Source: Bacteroidota bacterium
GTDB taxonomy: Bacteria; Bacteroidota; Bacteroidia; B-17B0; Aurantibacillaceae
DNA length: 64,000 bases
Assembly: GCA_016702705.1 (NCBI GenBank)
Contig: JADJDM010000012.1
Location: 62,001-126,000, forward strand
Reading direction: 5' to 3'
In this document: one piece after another, positions 39,430 through 48,005 of the stretch
How positions within the stretch are numbered: position 1 is the first letter of the stretch
Layout of the letters: each line of letters begins with the position of its first letter
Notes under the pieces: model-generated
What the model saw: the letters and a program-made list of their open reading frames with translations, nothing else
Told to the model about the DNA's origin: nothing
The model's database searches: none
Made by a program: the position numbers and the translations under genes

Positions 39430-39508
39430 GGGGTCAATTTAGTCCGCAGAAATGGGGTCAGTTTGCCCCGCAGAAGTGGGGTCTATTTCACGCGCATAAG
39501 TGGGGTCT
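39430..39508. repeat. IS21 right terminal repeats (4 x 24 bp)
   Basis: GGGGTC at 39430, 39454, 39478 and 39502, exactly 24 bp apart; the units share TGGGGTCnnTTTnnnCnGCAnAAG. The OmpA reading frame to the right continues through these repeats without a stop. Confidence 0.9.
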
Positions 39509-40301
39509 GTTTGAATGGAATTTCCATCTTTAGCATGTATATCAGTTTAGCCGATTATTCACGCGCTGCAATTGAACAATTAGGGGTTTGTTTTTTAAGT
39601 GATAAAGTGGAATACAATTCATTTAATATAATCACCAATTTAAATCCTACTTACATCAAACTCGAAACCAGCATTGCAAAAAAATAGATGAGTGGCATGA
39701 AGTAAGTGTAAAATATAAAGCTAAAGGCGGCGAAAAGTACGTACTAATAGGTAGTTTTGAAACGGGGCAAGTTTTAAAAACAAAATTTAAAATGCCCAAG
39801 GAAATTAAATCTCACATCAACCAAAAATACGACCGTGATGCTTATTACTTTGTAGATGATGTTAGTTTAGTTGAAACTATTGCAATTGAAGAGCCTGTTA
39901 TTCCAATTCAATTTGAACCCACAACTACAAACGAAATTCATTCAGATACTTTATTTGTTTTTAAGAATGTACTATTTAAAACAAATGAAACTACCCTGTT
40001 GCCCAGCTCCTATTCTGAATTAGATTTGCTGGCCGAATACCTAAGTAAAAATGCCGAGCTTATAATTGAAATTAATGGTCACACCGATAATACAGGAAAT
40101 GAAAAAAAGAACAAAAGACTATCCAATGGGCGCGCAAAAGTAGTGTGTGATTATCTTATTTCTAAAAACATAAATAAAAATAGATTAACTTTTACTGGTT
40201 ACGGAAGCTCAAAATCAATTGCTTCAAACGATACTGAAGAAGGCAAACAACAAAACAGAAGGGTTGAATTTATAACTAGAAAAAGTGAAATCAATCCTTA
40301 A
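39509..40301 (+). pseudogene. OmpA family protein, 5' truncated by IS21, one frameshift
   Basis: The remaining protein starts at ISLADYSRAAIEQLGVCFL, a Bacteroidota beta-sandwich domain that ends YYFVDDVSLVE, followed by an OmpA domain at about 39950-40295 with HTDNTG, NGRAKVVCDYLISKNI and RRVEF, which binds peptidoglycan. At about 39686 one A is missing in a run of 7; with it, ETSIAKK continues as IDEWHEVSVKYK. The N-terminal part, including any signal peptide, is absent, because the IS21 end begins here. Confidence 0.75.
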
Positions 40302-40335
40302 ATAATTATTGTAACTTTACGTTTATTACATAATT

Positions 40336-40904
40336 GTGAACCCAAACCAACTATTTACCTTCTTCCAAAAACACCTTACACTTAGTAAGGATGCGGAAAA
40401 TGCAATTAGCGAACATTGCTCGGTTTTAAACATCAAAAAAATACCGACCTACAAACAATTGGTCAAACTTGCAAAACAATTTATTTTATTAATAAAGGAA
40501 TTGCTCGCATCTACTATTTTAAAGATGGTGTTGATATTACCGAAAGTTTTTCCTTTGAAAACAATATAATAGCTCGCGTAGAAAGTTTGTTTACCGGAAA
40601 ACCATCTCGCAAAGCCATTCAAGCTTTAGAAGATTGTGAAATAATTGCAATTAACTCAACACAACTTTTTAAACTTTACGATAGCTTTCCCGAAATTGAA
40701 CGACTATTCAGATTAATATTTGAAACTGCTTACGTTAGCACAGTTGAAAGAATAGAAAGTATCCAGTTTCACACTGCCGAAGAAAGGTATAATGCATTAA
40801 TGAAAGAATCTCCTGATGTACTGAAAAGAGTTCCCTAAAAACACATTGCATCCTACTTAGGAATCACACAAGTAAGTTTAAGTCGCATCCGAGGTATTAA
40901 GTAA
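40336..40904 (+). pseudogene. Crp/Fnr-type transcription regulator, frameshift and nonsense codon
   Basis: Starts at GTG 40336. The cyclic-nucleotide-binding-like domain is readable (IYFINKGIARIYYFKDGVDITESFSFEN, in parts INKGIARIYYFKDG; later LEDCEIIAI). One extra A at about 40442 shifts the frame (SVLNIKK continues as NTDLQTIGQ). At 40836 a TAA stands where this family usually has CAA: VLKRVP-stop-KHIASYLGITQVSLSRIRGIK. The part after the stop, up to TAA 40902, is the DNA-recognition helix-turn-helix in the same frame. The gene sits at the head of the sulfur region and would be the natural candidate regulator of the palindromes described there. Confidence 0.75.
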
Positions 40905-40907
40905 TTA

Positions 40908-40952
40908 TTTATCATTTGTTAAGTACTTCCGAATTCTTCGGAGGTAATTTTG
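40908..40952 (+). promoter_or_regulatory. Weak Crp/Fnr-like operator and -7 element of the MFS gene
   Basis: TTTATC-ATTT-GTTAAG (40908-40923) matches TGTAAC-N4-GTTACA at 8 of 12 positions and its centre is 29.5 bases upstream of the perfect -7 element TAATTTTG (40945-40952). The match is weak; the spacing is what makes it notable. Confidence 0.35.
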
Positions 40953-40972
40953 CTTTAATAAAAAGCAAGACA

Positions 40973-42200
40973 ATGGACACTATTAAACTCGGACTAAAAG
41001 AAAATTGGAAACAATTTACTTTACTTGTTGTAATAAACGCATTCGTTGGTGGTATGGTAGGATTAGAAAGATCTATACTTCCACAAATTGCTGAGGCCGA
41101 ATTTCATATTGCTGCAAAAACAGCTATTCTATCCTTTATCATCGTTTTCGGAATTGTAAAAGCAATTACCAATTACTTCACAGGTAGCCTAGCAAATAAA
41201 GTAGGCAGGAAAAATTTATTAGTCATTGGTTGGTTATTTGGAATACCAGTGCCCTTTATTTTAATGTTCGCTTCTAATTGGAATTGGATTATTGCTGCAA
41301 ATATTTTACTCGGTATAAACCAAGGCTTAACTTGGAGCAGCACCGTTGTAATGAAGATAGATTTGGTTGGCGAAAAACAACGTGGCTTTGCAATGGGGTT
41401 AAACGAATTTGCAGGTTATCTATCAGTAGCTATTGTAGCCTTTATTACAGGATGGGTTGCAGCGGAATACGGATTAAGACCTTATCCATTTTATATTGGA
41501 ATTGCATTGTCGCTACTTGGTTTTTTTGGAAGTTGGTTATTTATAAAAGACACTAAACATCATGTTGCTAAAGAAAGTACTTCAAGCAACATGCCTCTCC
41601 TAAAAAATATTTTTTGGGATACCACTTGGAAAAATAAAAACCTTGGTTCGGTTACACAAGCTGGACTAATAAATAATTTAAACGACGGAATGGTGTGGGG
41701 AATATTTCCAATACTCTTAGCACAAAAAGATTTTTCATTAGGGCAAATAGGAATTATAACCGCCACGTACCCTGCTGTTTGGGGCTTAGGTCAATTGATA
41801 ACAGGAAAAATGTCGGATTACTTTTGTAAAAAAGACATGTTGTTTGTTGGAATGTTTTTGCAAGGACTTGCGTTGCTAATAATGCCGTGGGCAACAAGCA
41901 TGATACATTTTGTTAGTTTATCCGTTGTGTTAGGTTGGGGAACTGCCATGGTATATCCAACATTTTTAGCAACAGTTGCCGAAAACACAAATCCATTAGA
42001 TCGACCAAAAAGTTTAGGAATATTTAGACTTTGGAGAGATTTAGGCTATGCCGTAGGCGCAATACTAACGGGGCTAATTGCTGATGCAATAAACATCAAT
42101 GCTTCGATCATTGTTATTGGCTTACTACTGTTTTTTCTGCTATCGTAATTAAACAACGTATGAAATGCAAAAATGATGGCTCGGTTAAATTTTGGGATTA
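40973..42200 (+). pseudogene. MFS transporter, frameshift near the C-terminus
   Basis: The ATG at 40973 is preferred; the upstream open extension would overlap the promoter. About 12 membrane helices are visible, with the MFS loop motif GSLANKVGRKN and WGLGQLITGKMSDYFCKKD. At about 42125 a base shift ends the frame at 42148; in the other frame GLL continues as TVFSAIVIKQRMKCKNDGS, the normal kind of end. The substrate is unknown; by position next to rhodanese and DsrE genes it may move a sulfur compound (inference). Confidence 0.75.
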
Positions 42201-42222
42201 CTTAACAATAAAAAGAAATCAC

Positions 42223-42544
42223 ATGGAACATGCGCTAGTTAATGAATGCATTAGCCTTGAAGACGCAAAGCAATTACTTGCTACAAAAAATCAATTTGTA
42301 AAAATAATTGATGTTAGAAGCAGAGAAGAATTTGATTTAGCTCATATACCTGGTGCAATTAATATTGCTACCTTAGACATAGAAATGCCAACACAACTTT
42401 TGATAAAAGCGATTACCTAATTACAGCTTGTGGAAAAGGGGGAGGAAGATCAACAGAAGCTGCTGAAAATTAAAAGCACTTGGTTTTAAAAAACGCTGCG
42501 TGGCTTTGTGGTGGAACATTTGGCTGATAGAAAACAATAAATAA
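42223..42544 (+). pseudogene. Rhodanese-domain protein, several frameshifts
   Basis: Starts at ATG 42223 (MEHALVNECISLEDAKQLL) with the rhodanese strand IIDVRSREEFDLAHIPGAINI. The frame breaks at about 42396 (a missing T), 42471 (a missing A) and 42524 (a missing G). Corrected, it contains the active-site loop ACGKGGGRS and ends AAWLCGGTFGWIENNK with TAA 42542-42544. It would transfer sulfane sulfur from thiosulfate or persulfides. Confidence 0.7.
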
Positions 42545-42551
42545 TATAAAC

Positions 42552-42905
42552 ATGAAAGTTCTAATTATTATAAACGATGCTCCATACGGAACAGAAAAAG
42601 CTTGAATGCACTAAGAATTGCAATGCAATTTCAAAAAAGATTTTGAAGGCGCAGAAGTTAAAGTATTCTTAATGGCTGATGGAGTGTTTTGCTCTATTCC
42701 CAACGAAACCACTCCTAACGGATTTTATAACATAGAGCATATGATAGAAGCCGTTTTAAATAAAGGAGCTACAGTTAGACTTTGCACTACTTGCGGCGAA
42801 GCAAGAGGATTAAAAAACATGAAACTGATTGAAGGTGTTGAGTGGAGCGGAATGAAGGAACTAACACAATGTATTGCAGAAAGTGACAAAGTGATTAATT
42901 ACTAA
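42552..42905 (+). pseudogene. DsrE-family protein, two frameshifts
   Basis: About 117 residues. The start is MKVLIIINDAPYGTEKA; then a G is missing (TGG read as TGA at 42602) and an extra A occurs at about 42635. Corrected, it reads WNALRIAMQFQKDFEGAEVKVF (in parts), then FLMADGVFC and the conserved cysteine region LCTTCGEARG of the DsrE/TusD fold, which carries sulfur as persulfide. It overlaps no neighbour and follows the rhodanese gene by 7 bases. Confidence 0.75.
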
Positions 42906-42927
42906 ATTAGATAATTTATTATAACAA

Positions 42928-42957
42928 TTAAAGTCTCTCACTCGGGAGACTTTTTTA
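42928..42957 (+). terminator. Terminator after the DsrE-like gene
   Basis: AAAGTCTC/GAGACTTT forms an 8-bp stem with a loop of 8, followed by six T in total. Confidence 0.8.
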
Positions 42958-42986
42958 TTTACATTAATTCATGTGTATGTAAGATA

Positions 42987-43031
42987 TGTAACAAATGTAA
43001 CCGTTAACTGATTTTTATCATCCGACCTTTG
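42987..43031 (+). promoter_or_regulatory. Operators and -7 element of the TauE/SafE gene
   Basis: TGTAAC-AAAT-GTAACC (42987-43002), a second palindrome TGAT-TTTT-ATCA (43009-43020) and a -7-like GACCTTTG (43024-43031). The first operator's centre is 29.5 bases upstream of the -7 element. The string after the first operator (CCGTT, AACTGA, TCAT) is shared with the promoter at 51993. Confidence 0.6.
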
Positions 43032-43056
43032 CGTCAGAAATTAATAAAAATTAGTT

Positions 43057-43854
43057 ATGGAAATAATAGGTTACATCGCTTCAATTTTAATTGGAGTATC
43101 ATTAGGTTTAATAGGTAGTGGCGGAAGCATTTTAACTGTACCTGTATTAGTTTATCTTTTTGCAGTAGATGCAGTAGCAGCAACAGCATACTCCTTATTC
43201 ATTGTTGGCTTCACGGCCGCAGTTGGTTCGGTTGGTTATTTTAGAAAAGGATTAGTGAACATTAAAACTGCAATTGTTTTTGGAGCTCCATCCATTGTAG
43301 CGGTATTTTTAACAAGAGCATACATAGTTCCAGCAATTCCAAAAGAAGTATTTAGTGTTGGTTCATTTTTAGTTACAAAAAGTATTTTAATGATGGTGCT
43401 TTTTGCAATACTAATGGTGGCAGCTTCTTACAGCATGATCAAAAAAGATAAAAAGAAGAAAGAAGAAAACACTGAACCACAAAAATTTAATTATCCAGTA
43501 ATTTTACTTGAAGGAGCAATTGTAGGAATAGTAACTGGCTTGGTTGGCGCAGGTGGAGGTTTTTTAATCATTCCGGCATTGGTTCTTTTATCTAAACTAC
43601 CAATGAAAGAAGCAGTAGGAACATCACTCGTAATTATTGCAGCAAAATCGCTTATTGGATTTTTTGGAGAAGGAGGAGAAACAGTAATTGACTGGACATT
43701 ACTTGCAATGGTTTCTGCTTTTGCAACTGTAGGTATTTTCATTGGAATTTATCTTTCGAAAAAAATTGATGGCGCTAAGTTAAAACCCATCTTTGGTTGG
43801 TTCGTTCTTTTAATGGGAATATATATTATTATTAAAGAAACCATATTAAAATAA
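43057..43854 (+). CDS. TauE/SafE family permease
   Basis: A 265-residue inner-membrane protein with the two repeated halves typical of TauE/SafE: GVSLGLIGSGGSILTVPVL near the start and GIVTGLVGAGGGFLIIPALVLL (in parts) in the middle. Eight or so helices are seen. The family exports sulfite or sulfoacetate or imports related anions. Its place among rhodanese and persulfide dioxygenase genes and its operator suggest sulfite or thiosulfate export, which is inference. It has its own promoter. Confidence 0.88.
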   Translation: MEIIGYIASILIGVSLGLIGSGGSILTVPVLVYLFAVDAVAATAYSLFIVGFTAAVGSVGYFRKGLVNIKTAIVFGAPSIVAVFLTRAYIVPAIPKEVFSVGSFLVTKSILMMVLFAILMVAASYSMIKKDKKKKEENTEPQKFNYPVILLEGAIVGIVTGLVGAGGGFLIIPALVLLSKLPMKEAVGTSLVIIAAKSLIGFFGEGGETVIDWTLLAMVSAFATVGIFIGIYLSKKIDGAKLKPIFGWFVLLMGIYIIIKETILK

Positions 43855-43858
43855 GAAA

Positions 43859-43942
43859 TGTAACACTTGTAACACAAGGGTTTCAAAACAATAGAAGTGT
43901 AACAAAAGTTCAAGAAAAACAAAAACAAGCAAATTATCTTTG
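43859..43942 (+). promoter_or_regulatory. Tandem operators and -7 element of the first PDO-rhodanese gene
   Basis: TGTAAC-ACTT-GTAACA (43859-43874) and TGTAAC-AAAA-GTTCAA (43898-43913), 39 bases apart, then a perfect -7 element TATCTTTG (43935-43942). The proximal operator's centre is 29.5 bases upstream of the -7 element. Confidence 0.65.
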
Positions 43943-43979
43943 TATCATAAAATAAAACAACAACTAAAAAAAAAATAAA

Positions 43980-45395
43980 ATGAAAATAGAACAAATTTAT
44001 ACAGGATGTTTAGCACAAGGTGCTTATTACATTACATCAAATGGAGAAGCTGCAATCATCGATCCATTAAGAGAAGTACAACCTTACATCGATCGTGCAA
44101 ATAAAGATGGTGTGAAAATAAAATATGTTTTCGAAACACATTTCCATGCAGATTTCGTATCAGGTCACTTAGACTTAAGTAAAAAAACTGGAGCGCCAAT
44201 TGTGTATGGTCCAAATGCAAAACCAGAATTTGATTTTATATCTGCTTTAGATGGTGAAGAATTTAAATTAGGTAAAGTAACTATAAAAGTTCTTCACACT
44301 CCAGGTCACACAATGGAAAGTACTTGCTTTTTATTAAAAGATGAAAACGGTAAAGACTATGCATTGTTTAGCGGCGACACTCTATTTTTAGGAGACGTTG
44401 GAAGACCTGATTTAGCTCAAAAAGCTGCATCCATGACACAAGACCAATTAGCAGGTTTATTGTATGATTCGTTAAACAATAAAATTATGCCTTTAGCTGA
44501 TGATGTTATTGTTTATCCTGCTCATGGTGCTGGAAGTGCATGCGGAAAAAACATGATGAAAGAAACAGTAGATACTTTAGGAAATCAAAAAAAGATGAAC
44601 TACGCTCTTAATCAACCAAACAAGGAAGAGTTTGTAAAAGCTGTTACAGATGGTTTATTACCTCCTCCAGGTTACTTCGGAATGAACGTTGCCATGAACA
44701 AAAAAGGAATCGAAAGTTTTGATACTATTTTAGAAAAAGGAATGAAAGCTTTAACAGCAAACGAATTAGAAGCTGCTGTTGATGTTACCGATGCGCTTGT
44801 TTTGGATGTAAGAAACGCTGCAGATTTCCAAAAAGGATTTATTCCACGCTCAATCAACATTGGACTTCATGGTGATTTTGCACCTTGGGTAGGCTCACTA
44901 ATTGTAGATGTAAAACAACCAATCATTTTAATTACTGATATTGGCGAAGAGCAAGAAAGTGTTACAAGATTAGCACGTGTTGGTTTCGACAATGTAATTG
45001 GATATTTAGCGGGAGGTTTTGATGCTTGGAAAAATGCAGGCAAAGAAATGGACACTGTAAACAGAATTACTGCTGAGCAATTCAAAGCTGAACTTAAGGT
45101 TGGAGAAAGCACTGTATTAGATGTGAGAAGAGATAGCGAGTATTCAGCAGAACATGTTGAAGAAGCATTTAGTCGTCCTTTATCTGAAATTAATATTTGG
45201 TTTAGCTCAATTGATGATAGCAAACCATTCTATATGCATTGCGCAGGCGGATACAGAAGTATGATTGCGGCAAGTATATTAAAAGCTAGAGGCATTCACA
45301 ACTTCAAAGAGATTGAAGGTGGTTTCAAAGCTATTGCAGAAGCAGGTGTTCCAAAAACTGATTTTGTTTGCCAAAGCAAATTAATTAAATCATAA
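43980..45395 (+). CDS. Persulfide dioxygenase-rhodanese fusion (MBL fold)
   Basis: A 471-residue protein. Residues 1-235 are an ETHE1-type metallo-beta-lactamase domain with THFHADFVSGH, HTPGHTMES, FSGDTLFLGDVGRPDL and YPAHGAGSACG, the iron-binding motif of persulfide dioxygenases, which oxidise glutathione persulfide to sulfite. Two rhodanese domains follow (about 255-360 and 365-465). The first lacks the active-site cysteine (ITDIGEEQE), the second has it in HCAGGYRS. It is expected to oxidise sulfane sulfur in the cytoplasm. A paralogue of the same length lies at 50523. Confidence 0.92.
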   Translation: MKIEQIYTGCLAQGAYYITSNGEAAIIDPLREVQPYIDRANKDGVKIKYVFETHFHADFVSGHLDLSKKTGAPIVYGPNAKPEFDFISALDGEEFKLGKVTIKVLHTPGHTMESTCFLLKDENGKDYALFSGDTLFLGDVGRPDLAQKAASMTQDQLAGLLYDSLNNKIMPLADDVIVYPAHGAGSACGKNMMKETVDTLGNQKKMNYALNQPNKEEFVKAVTDGLLPPPGYFGMNVAMNKKGIESFDTILEKGMKALTANELEAAVDVTDALVLDVRNAADFQKGFIPRSINIGLHGDFAPWVGSLIVDVKQPIILITDIGEEQESVTRLARVGFDNVIGYLAGGFDAWKNAGKEMDTVNRITAEQFKAELKVGESTVLDVRRDSEYSAEHVEEAFSRPLSEINIWFSSIDDSKPFYMHCAGGYRSMIAASILKARGIHNFKEIEGGFKAIAEAGVPKTDFVCQSKLIKS

Positions 45396-45396
45396 T

Positions 45397-45425
45397 AAAA
45401 GACGGCCTTAGTGCCGTCTTTTTAA
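45397..45425 (+). terminator. Terminator after the first PDO-rhodanese gene
   Basis: A 10-bp stem AAAAGACGGC/GCCGTCTTTT with a CTTAGT loop, followed by T. Confidence 0.9.
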
Positions 45426-45435
45426 AATAAACAAA

Positions 45436-45804
45436 ATGAAAAAGATTCTTGTACTAATCATTGCCACGATATCTAGTATATCGTTTGCGCAATGCACTTC
45501 ACAAACTAAAAAAACAGAAAACATGAATACAAAAAAAGAAACAAAAACAGACCTAAAACAAATTATTGTTGATGTAAGAACAATTGAAGAATGGGAAAAT
45601 GATGGGCATGCAGATTGCACTGTAAATTATCCTTTAGATTCTTTTAATTCAAAGATTGAAGAATTGAAAGCCTACGATAAAGTTATTATTGTTTGCAGAA
45701 GCGGAAACAGAGCTGGAATTGCAAAAAAGCAATTAATGGATGCAGGCTACACCAAAGAAATTGAAAACCTTGGAGCTTGGCAAAATGTGAGTTGTAATAA
45801 ATAA
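45436..45804 (+). CDS. Exported rhodanese-domain protein
   Basis: A 122-residue protein with an N-terminal signal (VLIIATISSISFAQC, lipobox-like FAQC) and a single rhodanese domain with IVDVRTIEEWENDGHADCTVNYP and the active-site loop VCRSGNRAG. It should act in the periplasm, possibly lipid-anchored. A complete terminator lies just upstream, so it either has its own promoter or depends on read-through. Confidence 0.85.
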   Translation: MKKILVLIIATISSISFAQCTSQTKKTENMNTKKETKTDLKQIIVDVRTIEEWENDGHADCTVNYPLDSFNSKIEELKAYDKVIIVCRSGNRAGIAKKQLMDAGYTKEIENLGAWQNVSCNK

Positions 45805-45831
45805 ACGTAAAGCCTTCCCAATTAAACAGAC

Positions 45832-45860
45832 AACGCCTTCTTTGCAAAGAAGGCGTTTTT
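45832..45860 (+). terminator. Terminator after the exported rhodanese
   Basis: A perfect 13+13 palindrome with arm AACGCCTTCTTTG and no extra loop, followed by T. Confidence 0.9.
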
Positions 45861-45867
45861 ATTATTA

Positions 45868-45913
45868 TGTAACTAATGTTACAATCTTAAAAAAAACCAA
45901 TTAGTTACATTTG
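45868..45913 (+). promoter_or_regulatory. Perfect palindromic operator and -7 element of the beta-propeller operon
   Basis: TGTAAC-TAAT-GTTACA (45868-45883) is a perfect 16-bp palindrome. TACATTTG (45906-45913) is a perfect -7 element, 30.5 bases from the operator centre. The ATG at 45932 is 18 bases further. Confidence 0.75.
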
Positions 45914-45931
45914 TATATAAATCATAAGAAT

Positions 45932-47539
45932 ATGAAAGCTCTCTATTTAACAATTGCTTTAATTGTAATTTCATTAATTGCAAAATCACAAACCATTCCA
46001 TTTAATTACGAAGTAAAATTAAAACCAATAACAATAACAAATTTACCAGGTTTACATTCATTTGCTACCGCACAATCTAATGGCAAATGGCTTGTAATAG
46101 GTGGACGTAAAGATGGCCTTCACGCACGTCAACCATTTAATGCCTTCCCTGCGGCTAGTAATAACACAAGTATTTATGTGATTGATCCTGCAACATTACA
46201 ATTTTGGTCTGCAACATTAACAAGCTTACCAGTTTCTCTTCAAGAACAATTGCAATCAACCAACATGAATTTTTATCAAGACAATGACTCTTTGTATATC
46301 ATAGGTGGCTATGGTTATAGCAACACCGCTGCTGATCATATAACATATCCAAATCTTACCTCCATAAACGTAAGTGGATTAATAAATGCTATAATAAATA
46401 ATCAATCCATCACTTCATTTTTTAAACAAATTACAGATCAAAATTTTGCAGTAAATGGTGGGCAAATGGGCAAAATTGGAAATACATTTTACCTTGTTGG
46501 AGGTCACCGTTTCGATGGCAGATACAATCCAATGGGGAATCCCACTTATACTCAAACTTACGTTGATGGTTTGAAAAAATTCAACATTAACAACAGTGGT
46601 TCTCAATTAAGTTATTCAAATTATACATTAACAAGCGACCAAGTGCATCTTCACAGAAGAGATTACAACTTAGTTCCACAAATATTCCTTAATGGTGAGC
46701 AAGGTTATACTATTTCTTCAGGAGTATTTCAGGTAGGCGTTGATTTACCTTTCCTCTATCCAGTTGATATTACTGCAACGGGGCATACTCCAAATACTAG
46801 TTTCAACCAATACCTAAGCAATTATCACTCAGCTAAAATAGCATTGTTTGATAGCACAAGTAAAACCATGCACTCCTTATTTTTTGGAGGTATGAGCCAG
46901 TATTCATACGTTAACATTGTGCTTACACAAGATAATACTGTTCCATTTGTAAAAACCATAAGTCGTGTTTCAAGAGATTCATTAGGTAATTTACAAGAAA
47001 ATGTATTCACAACAGAAATGCCTGCCTTATTGGGCGCAAGTGCTGAGTTTATTTACAATCATCAAATTCCTCATTACGAATCTGAAATAATAAAATTAAA
47101 TACACTTACAAGCGACTCAACCTTAGTTGGTCACATTTATGGCGGAATTTACAGTCCGCAGAACGATGCTTTCACGGCAAACAACACAGGCGTAACAAAT
47201 GCACACAATGTAATTTACGAAGTTTGGTTGCACAAATCAACTCCTCTTGCAATTAAACCTATTAACGGTACCAATCCATTTAAAGCAATTGTGTTTCCTA
47301 ATCCTGCAAAAGACATTATTAAATCAACTATTGAAATTCCTAACAACGGAGATCTTTCAGTTTATATTATGGACATAAATGGAAAAATAGTTTCGAATTA
47401 CAACTTTGAGAAACTAAAAAAAGGAAAACAAACTATTGAATTGAATGTAAAGAACAAACTTTCGGAAGGACAATACACCATCAACTTTAATTTTGACGGC
47501 AAGTATAGTGCTATAGAAAAAATTGTTATCTTGGAATAA
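45932..47539 (+). CDS. Secreted kelch-like beta-propeller protein with T9SS sorting domain
   Basis: 535 residues from the ATG at 45932, the first after the promoter; it opens a signal peptide (ALYLTIALIVISLIAKSQ). Kelch-type blades are visible (GKWLVIGGRKD, DSLYIIGGYGYS, NTFYLVGGHRFDG, HSLFFGGMSQYS, GHIYGGIYSP). The last 80 residues are a type A T9SS sorting domain starting IVFPNPAKDII. It should be exported to the surface or medium. Its promoter carries the clearest operator of the sulfur set, so it is probably part of that response; its role is unknown. Confidence 0.8.
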   Translation: MKALYLTIALIVISLIAKSQTIPFNYEVKLKPITITNLPGLHSFATAQSNGKWLVIGGRKDGLHARQPFNAFPAASNNTSIYVIDPATLQFWSATLTSLPVSLQEQLQSTNMNFYQDNDSLYIIGGYGYSNTAADHITYPNLTSINVSGLINAIINNQSITSFFKQITDQNFAVNGGQMGKIGNTFYLVGGHRFDGRYNPMGNPTYTQTYVDGLKKFNINNSGSQLSYSNYTLTSDQVHLHRRDYNLVPQIFLNGEQGYTISSGVFQVGVDLPFLYPVDITATGHTPNTSFNQYLSNYHSAKIALFDSTSKTMHSLFFGGMSQYSYVNIVLTQDNTVPFVKTISRVSRDSLGNLQENVFTTEMPALLGASAEFIYNHQIPHYESEIIKLNTLTSDSTLVGHIYGGIYSPQNDAFTANNTGVTNAHNVIYEVWLHKSTPLAIKPINGTNPFKAIVFPNPAKDIIKSTIEIPNNGDLSVYIMDINGKIVSNYNFEKLKKGKQTIELNVKNKLSEGQYTINFNFDGKYSAIEKIVILE

Positions 47540-47551
47540 TTCTAAGAAACA

Positions 47552-47992
47552 ATGCCTGATAAAATAAAGTCTTATTTGTTGGTTACCTTGCAATTTTCAT
47601 TAATTGGTGTGTTATTTTTTAGTTCTAAGAATTTTGATTTTAACTCCCTAAGCATTGGATTTATTATTTCTTCAGTTTTCCTTTTGATTTGGGCAATACT
47701 TGCTATGCAAACAAGCAAGTTAAGAGTGAGACCTGAGCCTTCTACTGAAGCAACACTTATCACAAAAGGCCCATACAAATTTATACGGCATCCAATGTAC
47801 ACTGCAGTTTTAATTGGTTGTGCAGCTTTACTAATTCATGAGTTTTCTATTATTCGACTGCTAATATTTATTACATTAACTTTAGTCTTACTAATTAAAC
47901 TCAATTGGGAAGAAAAAATGTTAAGTGAAAAATTTATTGATTACAAAAACTATACTAAAACGAGTTATAAATTAATTCCGTTCTTATATTAA
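47552..47992 (+). CDS. Isoprenylcysteine/phospholipid methyltransferase-like membrane protein
   Basis: A 146-residue membrane protein with four helices and the ICMT/PEMT-type motif GPYKFIRHPMYTAV, then NWEEKML. Relatives methylate membrane-associated substrates with SAM. It lies 12 bases after the beta-propeller gene in one operon. Its substrate is unknown; in other bacteria such small proteins sit beside sulfur or nitrogen oxide genes. Confidence 0.8.
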   Translation: MPDKIKSYLLVTLQFSLIGVLFFSSKNFDFNSLSIGFIISSVFLLIWAILAMQTSKLRVRPEPSTEATLITKGPYKFIRHPMYTAVLIGCAALLIHEFSIIRLLIFITLTLVLLIKLNWEEKMLSEKFIDYKNYTKTSYKLIPFLY

Positions 47993-48005
47993 TTAAAATA
48001 ATATC

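Larger units (their letters stand above)
36921..39508 (-). mobile_element. IS21 family insertion sequence, complete
   Basis: About 2.59 kb with istA and istB on the minus strand. The ends match in inverse orientation: left TGACCCCACTTCTGCGCATG, right (inward) AGACCCCACTTATGCGCGTG. Both ends carry repeats of GACCCC spaced 24 bp: two on the left (36922, 36946) and four on the right (39430, 39454, 39478, 39502). No direct target duplication is seen: left flank ...CCAACGAAAG, right flank GTTTGAATGG... . Confidence 0.92.

Noticed and set aside
39430..39508. Regular 24-bp repeats considered as a CRISPR array
   Set aside because: The period is too short for repeat plus spacer and the repeats match the IS ends. 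No cas genes are present.
39397..39530. Frame with periodic 8-residue units running into the OmpA gene
   Set aside because: It is a translation of the 24-bp IS21 end repeats; 24 is a multiple of 3, so no stop appears. Not a protein.
40310..40330. TGTAACTTTACGTTTATTACA upstream of the Crp-like gene as an autoregulatory operator
   Set aside because: The arms are 11 bases apart rather than the usual 4-6 and the spacing to any -7 element does not fit.
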